This document shows positions 28,678 through 36,945 of a stretch of 64,000 nt of DNA, piece after piece (position 1 is the stretch's first letter; the number at the start of each line of letters is the position of its first letter). A model generated the notes under the pieces. The model was not told where the DNA came from, ran no database searches, and saw nothing but the letters and a program-made list of their open reading frames with translations. Both the position numbers and the translations under genes were made by a program. The stretch is taken from assembly GCA_947579665.1 (NCBI GenBank), contig OX388341.1:806001-870000 (forward strand). The letters are read 5' to 3'. This DNA is from Sympetrum striolatum. Taxonomy: Eukaryota > Arthropoda > Insecta > Odonata > Libellulidae.

Positions 28678-29635
28678 CCAGTAAATACCGTTAAGGACTG
28701 CGCGGTGCCCCTTTTCGCGTGGTCCTCGTCGGCGAGGGTGGAAAGGGTAAGTGGTAGAAAAACAATCAGATGGTGCCTTTTCTGCAATGCATGAACCCGT
28801 TACCGTACATTCTAACTTACTAAGTGTGTCAAAAGTTAAAGGATATTTCTAAATTGCGGCAAGAATCCGTTAAGTATCCAAACCAAAGCGTATTTACCAG
28901 AGTACCGCATCCATTGACTCATTCGCACGAACAAATATCCTCTTCATATCTTCGATATGGAATTTATGAACAGTGACAGTGATAGTGACAGCATACTTAG
29001 CTTAAAAAGTGCGATTTTAAAGAGTTAAGGCCCAAAAAACTAAAATAATCCAACGAAGCTGCCGTACTTCCACGCCCAGTAGCGCGGACCCGGATCGTGC
29101 AGCGCGATCGAAAAATCGCGTTTATTTTCGTGGTCGGTAACGTTCATAATAGATCTATGCTGGATATTCTTGAACTGTCTTCACCCAATACTTTGGTGTA
29201 ATTTCCCGCTGCACATATTTTTTAAACAAAAGATATCGACTACTTTATGTCAAATTTTGTCTGAAAAAAGCGTCCGCCATTTTGTGATGGAACACCACAC
29301 AAATATTGACCAATATGCTTGAAACTGATGGATAGTATAGATAAAGTACCATTGTAATCGAATATAACGTTTTTTATTACACTAAATTCCTTCCACAAGT
29401 CCACTGTTAGCTTAACTTATAAGATTTTCCAGGAAAAATAGAATCGGGCGTGTTTTTGGAAATTTAGTCATGTTTGACCCTCCGTATCTAAGTAACGCAT
29501 ACGATTTATGAAAAATGGCTTACCATTCCATGATCAGCAATCATTTGGCTGTATATATGCGAAATTTCAAGTTTGTATCTCAAAAAAAGCAATTTTGGAC
29601 TTTTGTCCGGCTTTTTTCGATTTCGGACCACTGTG
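28678..29635 (-). repeat. Right terminal inverted repeat of the Transib element
   Basis: Inverted partner of the left arm, from CCCAGTAAATACC inward to the terminal heptamer at 29629-29635 (CACAGTG read on the minus strand). The heptamers of the two ends differ in the middle base (T versus A). The visible divergence between the arms shows the insertion is not recent. Confidence 0.85.
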
Positions 29636-29640
29636 CTGTG

Positions 29641-30226
29641 GTGCTTAGAGAGATAACGAGAGCCAAGAAGCGGAGGATGCCTAATAAATTGAGTTTTAAA
29701 GTAAACAATGGGTATTTAGTGTAACTATCACTGCTGTTAATTGATATTAAGTTAGCTATTGTTATGAAAAATATTATATTGTTATCAAAAAGCTAGAGGA
29801 GAAGCTGCGATTCTAAGATAGTTTAAGAGAGCCAAGAAGCAGAGGATTCCTAATCGATTGAGTATTAAAGAAAAGAGTATGTACTTAACTTTCATTGCTT
29901 GTATTTGATATTTAGTTAACTACTGGAATTAAATATAGAATAGTATTTCTTACGATTATTTCTCTGTTCATTGCCATCATTCAGCCTAATCTTTTTTATT
30001 ACAATGGAGCCAGGGGGGATTCTGTTATCCTTTGGGAGCTAGGAGAGCCAAGAAGCTATGGATTCCTAATTGAATATGTACTAACGTTAACAAAACCTAT
30101 TTAACTTACTTTTCATTGCTGTTAATTTAGATTCAGTTTACTATTTTTATGAAATTAGAATAGCATTTCTTTCGATTCTTTCTGCCTTCATTTCCATCAT
30201 TTAGCATAATCATCTGCAATGCGTTA
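29641..30226. repeat. Degenerate satellite monomers at the array edge
   Basis: After the Transib insertion the satellite resumes (GGTGCTTAGAGAG at 29640) with roughly two and a half monomers that carry many substitutions and several indels; the last recognisable motif is ATCATCTGCAATGCG near 30210. Divergence is much higher than inside the array. This marks the right boundary of the satellite. Confidence 0.85.
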
Positions 30227-30707
30227 AGGAGGGGATGGCTTGAATTTACTTGTTTTTTATTTATGTGCTGGTGTCGATGAGGCGCAATGGCTTCTCTTCC
30301 TATATTCCAGCCGCTTTCGAAAGTTATACATGGTGCATTACAGTGCAATAAGTTTTCTTCAATACAATAGTACAATAAATTAAAGAAATTAATATATAAA
30401 TTTACAATATATAGGTGCATAGTACATAAATAGATGAAAGATTTTAAATAAATAAATCGGTAAATATGCTAATGCAATGTAGGTTAATAGGATGATAAAA
30501 GGATCTCAACAGTTAAAACATTTTGTAACAAATAAATAAATAATTAGGCAAAAACATAAGAAAACAGCGATTGTGCAAAATATATGAATACTGGGTATAA
30601 GAATTCATACACTTGAAGCACACGGAAATAAATAAATAATAGACGGTGACTAAACAACCCTAACAACAGTGACGCTGTTTAAAACCGCAGCCACATGCGC
30701 ACTCTAA
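30227..30707. other. AT-rich stretch, no gene seen
   Basis: Short AT-rich sequence with no convincing coding signal, repeat or RNA gene. It separates the satellite edge from the first Harbinger-type element. Confidence 0.5.
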
Positions 30708-31496
30708 AGCCGGCGCCTCACGATGCGTCGAATTTTGGTTACAAAGTTTGATCCAACGTTTGTTTCATATGATTCGACAGTTGATGAGGCAATCGATTCT
30801 GCCACACGATGCGACGAATGTTTGATCCAATACGTTTTGTTCAAACATTTGCTCGTAGATTCATTTCCTGAGGATGGCGGAAGATAAGGAGATTGCCGCG
30901 GCTGCTGCCACAGTAGCGGTATTATCCTGTTTACAGTTATTACCTGACTAATGAACTCCAAAGTAAGTTCATTGTTCCATTCCATCTTTGTAAAATAAAT
31001 TTTATATAACATTTTGCATTTTTCCATGAACTATTTTGCAAATTTTAATCCTAAATCTTGTAACTCATATTTAGTACAGGTTGAAGTATTTATAGCGTAC
31101 ATACTAAAAATTGGTCACTATCCACGGTATTTCAAATGTTAATATTATTAGCATGGTACTCTTGTTCGCACTTAGTAATATACACAACGTATTCAATAAC
31201 AAAATCCAGTTAATCTGTTACTTGCCTGTCACAATAAAAATCTGACGTCCTGAAATCACGTTCACTTCTCACGAGCCCGTGCGGCTGAGAGTCCAACCTT
31301 CCAACCGAGTTCCCTCGAATACTCGAGACTTCTTTTGACTCGGGTCACATAGACCGACAACAGTCGGAACATCTTCCAACGCGAACGTTTGACGCTTGAC
31401 ATTGTAAGCTCGATGTTCGATACTCTGCTACACAATGCTACAAAATATCAAGCTTCTAACGTTGGAAGGTGTTCGTAGCATCGTCTGGCGCCGGCT
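30708..31496. mobile_element. PIF/Harbinger-type nonautonomous element, 789 bp
   Basis: The ends are inverted repeats: AGCCGGCGCC followed by ACGATGC at the left, and the same in reverse at the right (about 17 of 19 terminal bases match). The element is flanked by the 3-bp duplication TAA (30705-30707 and 31497-31499), the usual PIF/Harbinger target. Further inverted similarity (CCAACGTT) lies inside the ends. A short plus-strand open stretch near 30876 begins MAEDKEIAAAAA and may be a trace of an N-terminal coding region, but no transposase core is visible. Confidence 0.7.
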
Positions 31497-31514
31497 TAAG
31501 AATTATTACTCACG

Positions 31515-31527
31515 CACACACACACAC
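31515..31527. repeat. Short CA microsatellite
   Basis: Six to seven CA dinucleotides just outside the Harbinger-type element. Confidence 0.6.
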
Positions 31528-31699
31528 CGTTAACTTAAGTTTTTTATTGTCCGTGATATTATACAAATGGGTTTCTGGGATGATGGGTAAATAAATATGA
31601 AAAATTTCTCCCCATCAGCACTGTGGAATTACGTCATATCGCCGGAGGAAGTGCTTCTCCACCGTCCCCCGGCTGAAATTGGCTCGTGGCTCGTAGGAG

Positions 31700-32130
31700 G
31701 GAGCTTACACCGCGCTTATTCACTACTATTTTCCTCACTTTAGGTGGAAATTTGCCGTAAAATAAGGGTTCGCCATTTTGTTGTATAAATAATGCAAATA
31801 TTCAACTGTGATCATTCAAACCCAGTATTATGAAGCATGAAGATTAGGTTTATAATACTACATCGTTTTTTACCCGATGATTTAGCTCATTTTAGTTCAG
31901 GATTGGCTTGAAATGGAAGAATTTTGAGAAAACTCGAGGACCGGCATTTTTCGTAAAATTTGGTCAACTTTGACCCCCTATAGAATTGTAACGCGTGGGA
32001 ACCAACGCAAATGATTTCACAGTTATATGCAGAATTTATTCAAAAACGACTACGCAAAGTTTTAAAGTCCGCACTAAAAAAAGGCACTTTTTTATTTTTG
32101 CCCAGCTTTTTTCTATTCTAGCCCACTGTG
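31700..32130. mobile_element. Transib-type element, right end only
   Basis: The right terminus reads CACAGTGG on the minus strand (heptamer at 32124-32130), then GAAAAAAGC and CAAAAATA, resembling the first 45 bases of the 25.9-29.6 kb Transib element in spacing and content. Immediately after it, reverse transcriptase coding sequence begins. The body (about 31720-32030) is similar to 52740-53040, so it is a dispersed family. No matching left end with the expected CGTCG duplication was found, so the element is truncated or its left end has decayed. Confidence 0.55.
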
Positions 32131-32873
32131 CGTCGGTCCCTCAGGAACTCCCTCAACAACGAATTCGCGCCGACGCCGAAGCCGAGCCCCACGAGGACCG
32201 ACAGGAGGACGTCGTGCCTGACGCTGTCGTAGGTCCGGGTGACGTCCAGCCCCACCACCAGACTGAGGCGCCTCCGGTAGAGGGCCTCCCGGACGGGGTC
32301 CAGCATCTCCACGAGTGCCAGCTGCGCGCTGTGGTGCGGACGAAACGCGGACTGCGCTGCGCTCAGCAGCCCCCTCGCGTGGACGTGTTCGGCTAGCTGC
32401 TTGAGCATGACTCTGTCCAGGATCTTGCCCACGCAGTTCCCTATGGCGACCGGGCGATTGTCCCTGCAGGTCCCGGGAGCGGCGACTTTCAGGAGCGGGA
32501 CTATGTGGGACTCCTTCCACCTGGCGGGGTATATTCCTCGCGAGATGCAGGCGTTGAATAACGTCGCTAGCGGCCGTCTCAGCGCGGACATGAAAAGATA
32601 TAGGATCTGCGGCGCTATGCCGTCGGGACCTCGGGTCCGGGAGCCGGATGCCCTAGCCGCAGAGTCCACGTCGTCATCTGTGACCCTGGCGAACTCGAAG
32701 GCCGGGAAATCGTGGTGTATTGTAACGACCTCAGGCACGCTATCGAGGCCGGGACCGGCCCCCACGAAGAAACTGTCCAGCAGCTCCCCCGTCGGGACGG
32801 CCAGCCTCGCCGGCGCCTTGATCCGAAGCCCACCCTGATCGGGAGGGGCTTCCCCCATTTTAATTTCCGCCAT
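32131..32873 (-). pseudogene. Non-LTR retrotransposon reverse transcriptase fragment
   Basis: A minus-strand open frame of about 250 codons shows the start of a LINE-type reverse transcriptase: GPDGIAPQIL, ARWKESHIVPLLK, NRPVAIGNCVGKILDRV, AFRPHHS, then the first catalytic block around VVGLDVTRTYDSV and LLREFLRD. It stops where the Transib-type end begins, before the YxDD block, so thumb and C-terminal parts are missing. The segment and its upstream flank to about 33250 are strikingly GC-rich compared with the AT-rich neighbourhood. The clade (CR1, Jockey or R1-like) cannot be fixed by eye. It is a dead partial copy although its frame is open. Confidence 0.8.
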
Positions 32874-33415
32874 GCTCGCGCGCGACAGAATAGCGAGACC
32901 GTCGATACGGCCGTGAAAAACTTCCCAGGTAGGTGGGTTTTGGATTTTCGGAGCTTGTTTGACGGAAGATTAAAAGAGTAAAAACGCGAAAAACGAGAAA
33001 CGAAATGGAAAAAAGGCGAGCCGCAGCACTTATGCGGCAACTAAAAAACACGCGGAGAAAAACGTAAATAAAGATCTCGCGAGCGAGAAAACGGGGGGTG
33101 GGCGCTCCTCCGTAAACACGGGTTTTCGCCCCTCCTGTCTTACGGAAGAGGAAACGCGAGGACTTTCTCGCGCACCGCACCTCCCGAACGGGTTGAGGAA
33201 TTCCCCTCTCGCGCTGCCCACCTCCGATCACAAACACTGTCCGTGGATGAGTCACGAAAACGTGGTATCACAAAAGTTTAAATAACTCCGCCTTCCGCGG
33301 TCCAATCCCAACGGCGATCACACCAAAGGCAGGCAATCAATCGTCGATGACTCGACGATGCTATGTCACTTTTCAGGAAACAGCTTAATTTTCATTCATA
33401 TCCGTCTAATTTTCA

Positions 33416-33933
33416 GATTATCACATCCGCTATGGAAGCCATCAAGGTGATGAAAAATCCCTCAAAAATAGTCAAGGGACTTGCAGTTATGGGGATCGGA
33501 GACGCTGCAGTCCAGGAGAGGAAATGCGACTCCTGGACTAGAAGAGGCAATTGAGCCCCAAGAAAATTTTATATTTAAAAGGTGGGATATTAGTATTTGT
33601 CTGTTTTCCTAAAAGTTTAATGAAAACAGTAAAACATAAGGAAAGGTATTCATTAATGAATTAAAGCATAAGATTTCTTGCTTTTCATTAAAGTTATGAT
33701 GGGATGTTAAATTAAGATTCAAGTTTTTTAGTATACAAGAGGTAAAGAATATATAAGTAAGATGTATGTAGCTTGAAATGCTTGTTTTTTGTTTTTCAGA
33801 AAAATTGAAAGAAGTCATGACGGAAATGGGGGCTTCTGATGACTGGGTAGATGCGGAGACAAAAAATGTAAGAAAATATTTGGCCGAAAAGATTGCAGGC
33901 CTGAGGAAAGCTGCGAAGAAGCTACATGTGTGA
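33416..33933 (+). pseudogene. Unrecognised two-exon coding relic with polyA signal
   Basis: A splice-acceptor-like TTTTCAG precedes 33416, followed by an open stretch containing AMEAIKVMKNPSKIVKGLAV. A shift of one base is needed near 33500 to enter the frame ending PGLEEAIEPQENFIFK, which runs to a donor-like AAAAG/GTGGGA at 33578. The second exon starts after TTTTTCAG at 33800 and reads KLKEVMTEMGASDDWVDAET and onward to a stop at 33933. Joining AG with A keeps the frame. AATAAA follows at 34000-34005. The amino-acid composition looks like real protein, but I do not recognise the family. The frameshift suggests a broken gene or transposon-encoded exons. Confidence 0.3.
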
Positions 33934-34044
33934 CAGACCCCTTTATGCAATGACGATATAAATTTAATGTAATTATTTGTAAATATTTTTAATTAGCGAA
34001 ATAAAATATGAAATGGATTTTTTATGTTTCTTTGTATGACCTAA

Positions 34045-34440
34045 ATACCAATAAATATTAATCGGGAACCATTATAAAGTATTCCGAAACCGATAGAAGA
34101 CTATCGGGAACCAATAAAAAGTATATGGAAACCATTAAGAATCAATGGGAAACCAATATAAATTAATAGGGAACCATTAAGAAGTATTTCGAAACCAATA
34201 GAGAAGTCTATTGGGAACCAATAAAAAGTATACGGAAACCATTAAGAATCAATTAGAAACCAATAAACAGTACAAGGAAACCATTACAGAACTTGTTGGA
34301 AACCATTAGAGAACTTGTTGGAAACCAATACACATTCATTGGAAACCAGTATAATATATAGGAAACCAATGGCTAAAACACTAATGGTTTCTACTGGTTT
34401 CCAATAAAGCTTCTAATGGTCAACTCTATTGGTCTGTAAT
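34045..34440. repeat. Degenerate minisatellite (GGAAACCAAT family)
   Basis: GGAAACCAAT or GGAAACCATT recurs some 15 times at intervals near 20-25 bp, separated by short AT-rich spacers such as AAAAAGTATA and AGAACTTG. Towards the right end the motif appears inverted (ATGGTTTC, TGGTTTCCAAT), giving a small palindromic tail. Nothing coding is seen. Confidence 0.6.
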
Positions 34441-34554
34441 GGAAAATTTTATTTGTAACCAGTAGGGATTTCTAATAGGGCTAGAAGAAACCCCACACTT
34501 TTATACCGGCCAATATGGCTTTTATTTCTAAGCAAATCCAATAAAAAAAATTCT

Positions 34555-34640
34555 GTCGAGTTTGCTAGTGGTCCCTGGGACACTAACCAAGAGTAGCCGG
34601 TTCGATTCCGACGGGATAATACTCGATGGACGCCTACCCA
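34555..34640 (+). repeat. Possible tRNA-derived SINE head
   Basis: A perfect B-box, GGTTCGATTCC (34599-34609), lies 27 bp after an A-box-like TTGCTAGTGG (34562-34571). The sequence does not fold into a full tRNA, so a tRNA-derived SINE or decayed pseudogene is likelier than a functional tRNA. Limits are approximate; chance cannot be excluded. Confidence 0.35.
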
Positions 34641-34999
34641 GCTGGTATCATATTCATCCGTGATAGCGAAATATATTCGAAGTTGGCCCCAAGCGTTCAA
34701 GTTAAGGGGCCAAACAGCTTTCTGTGGATTTTTAACACCTAATTTCCCCGACTCTTAAATCGATTTATACACTCAATTTCTTAAATGGTTGATTGAAAAA
34801 TACGCACTGTCGACTGAAATCAGAGCAGTCGACAGGCACCCGGTGACTTCGTCCACGGTTAGTATAGTTCTAGATTTAGATATATACCCTGCGAGCCGCC
34901 AGAGGCGTATGGCAGAGGGTGTAATACAACACCGTTGTTCAATCCCCCCTATAAGCATCTATTTCCTGGGGAAAAAACGACTAAGTAATTATCCGTCCT

Positions 35000-35556
35000 T
35001 TAGATTACTTCCCTATATCGCTTCGTCGATGCCTCTCGGAGATCGCTCCTTACTGGCACTAACATTTCACATACTTCGTCTATAAATTCTGAACGATTGA
35101 ACTTTTCGAAAAGTTTCCGACGATATTCAGATCTCCTCATCTGCAGTGAATTCCAACCGAAGAACTCTATCATTGGCGTAACGCTGCTATCAAACCTGAA
35201 ATCCCCGCAAACGAATCGGGCTTCTCTACGCTGGACCATCTCTAAATCTGACGTTAGTCTAAACTTACCTCGTGTGGGTCCCAAACCGCACAGCAGTATT
35301 CTAGACTTGGACGAATTAGAAAAAAGTAAGCTATTTCTTTGACTCTCGATGAGCATCCTCTCTACGTTCCACCAGTTAATCTTTGCATTCTATTCGCTTT
35401 TCCTGTCGCATCTCGAATATGATCTTTAAAAGATAAGTTACTGCTAAACGTGACTCCTAGGTATTTTTTGTCGTGCACTAACTCTAATGGATGCCCTGAA
35501 ATTCGGTACTGCGCGGGAATTATGTTTGTGGAGTGCGTAAAACTCATGGCAATGGC
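35000..35556 (-). pseudogene. Non-LTR retrotransposon RT C-terminal fragment
   Basis: The minus strand encodes the region after the reverse transcriptase palm: YRISGHPLELVHDKKYLGV and SFKDHIRDATGKANR, then after a stop and frame change SDLEMVQRREARFVCGDF, IEFFGWNSLQMRR and FIDEVCEMLVP. This order is characteristic of the C-terminal part of CR1/Jockey-like elements. Palm and endonuclease are absent. It differs from the GC-rich fragment at 32.1-32.9 kb, so a separate insertion is likely. Confidence 0.7.
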
Positions 35557-36350
35557 AATGGCAAATAAGACCCGTGTTAACTTAGTTATTGGGCCATAGA
35601 TGAGATTAACTTCATAATTAATTTCGATATAAAATTAAATGTTTTTCCCTTATTGTTTATACGCAAAAGTTTGTACATACATTCATACATATGGAACCAT
35701 GTGAAGCGAAACCTCCTTCTCTCTCCACATCTCGAAAATGGTTGAAGCCATTGATCCAATTCTTTTATAATTGAAATATTAAAGTTTCTTACAAATTTCG
35801 TAGCATGTATTCATCTAAAACAAATATAAAAAAAAGTTGTTAGCAGATTTTTCGTGTTCAATTCCCTATAATTATCGGTATGCGTTTATTAAAAAAATAT
35901 TGAGAACAATTGAAAATATCATAACGTATTTATTTGGCACTGTTATTGAGAAGGACGATAAAACTGAATGTGAAAAAATATTCAATTCTCCGCGATAATA
36001 GTTGAGATATTATGGGGTGATACAAAAATTCACTTTTCGAATCAAACGTAATTGGCTGCGAACGACCAGGAAAGCAATCGTATTTTTTCCCAATGATTGA
36101 ATAATCTCTGTACAAGGCAACTTCCTTGGTTCTGGCAAAACGCAGCGGGTGGCAAGTTGTTTACGACTTGTAGTACGCAATCGTGTGGAACAAGGGGTTG
36201 TTACAGCGTTCCGAGTCGCGTGATACACTGGTGTGCAGGTGTTTTCTGGTGTCGAAGACGCTCTAATGCTCCCTCGTCGCTTACCATTCGCTGCATTTGA
36301 TCGACCCTCGTCTTCTGTGGGAGGCCTTTGGTCGAAGCACAGACGGTGTC
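35557..36350. other. No gene seen
   Basis: AT-rich to about 36090, then more balanced sequence leading to the Harbinger element. No supported coding region or repeat. Confidence 0.45.
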
Positions 36351-36353
36351 TTG

Positions 36354-36942
36354 AGGTAGGCGTCCACAGGCTCGCATCGGACAGATCGCATCATCGCTTT
36401 GGTAGAGCGTCCACTGTATACCCAGCTATCGGATTTGCAGACGCGAAGGCAGTTGGATTTTCGCAGTGAGCGGAAACGGTACGTGCGAGACAAAATGGAA
36501 AGTGACGATGAAGAACTTGTCGTAATTGCTTGTTTGTTGGAAGAAGAGGAAAGAAAAAAAGGGAACATGACATGTGGATACATGACATATTCAAGAAAAG
36601 ATCGCAACATGGAGAATATCATACGCTATTTCCTGATTTGCTGAACGACGACGTAAAATTCTTTCAGTACTCTCGTATGTCAAATGCCATGTTTACTACT
36701 CTTCCTGATATCCTGAGACCTCATTTATTGAGACAGAATACAGCATACAGAGGTGAGAGCGAGTCTACTACGGAAAACGTCATCGGCACGCATCGGAAAG
36801 TTGCCTCTCCGAGCAATCGCATCGGTATTGCCGAAGGGCCGATGCGTCGTCCGCTGCGGATCAGTGGACGCACTCCAATTGCTTTCTATACGAAGAATTC
36901 TAAAATCTGTTTGATGCGATCCGTCCGAGTGAACGCCTACCT
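36354..36942 (+). mobile_element. PIF/Harbinger-derived element, 589 bp
   Basis: The ends share the inverted motif AGGTAGGCG and, further in, TCGGAC followed by GATCGCATC in opposite orientation. TTG lies on both sides (36351-36353 and 36943-36945) and may be a 3-bp target duplication, though PIF/Harbinger elements more often use TWA. The interior codes for the N-terminal part of a Harbinger-type transposase. Short length and missing catalytic region make it a nonautonomous deletion derivative. Confidence 0.6.
36495..36751 (+). pseudogene. Harbinger transposase N-terminal fragment, frameshifted
   Basis: From ATG at 36495 the frame reads MESDDEELVVIACLLEEEER, then shifts in an A-rich run near 36550. 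It continues in another frame with HDMWIHDIFKKRSQHGEYHT, LLNDDVKFFQYSRMSNAMF and ILRPHLLRQNTAYRG. This is the typical N-terminus of HARBI1-like proteins. Everything after, including the helix-turn-helix and DDE nuclease, is replaced by the element's right terminus. Confidence 0.6.
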
Positions 36943-36945
36943 TTG

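Larger units (their letters stand above)
25893..29635. mobile_element. Transib-superfamily DNA transposon, defective, with very long inverted repeats
   Basis: The element interrupts a satellite monomer. The ends are CACTGTGG (left) and, on the other strand, CACAGTGG (right), fitting the CACWRTG ends of Transib. It is flanked by the 5-bp direct repeat CTGTG (25888-25892 and 29636-29640), also typical of Transib. At both ends a 22-nt spacer separates the heptamer from ACAAAAGTC, close to the nonamer of vertebrate V(D)J recombination signals (ACAAAAACC). The terminal inverted repeats are about 959 bp, far longer than those usual for Transib. The interior carries broken pieces of a Transib/RAG1-like transposase on the minus strand. 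A nested insertion may lie near 27230-27410, where AATAAAGACGA is followed by a TTA microsatellite like a LINE tail. Confidence 0.85.

Noticed and set aside
31619..31625. CACTGTG as the left end of the 32.1-kb Transib-type element
   Set aside because: No RSS-like nonamer or similarity to the right end follows, and the preceding ATCAG does not match the CGTCG flank.
34562..34620. Functional tRNA gene
   Set aside because: The B-box is perfect but no acceptor stem or anticodon arm can be drawn.
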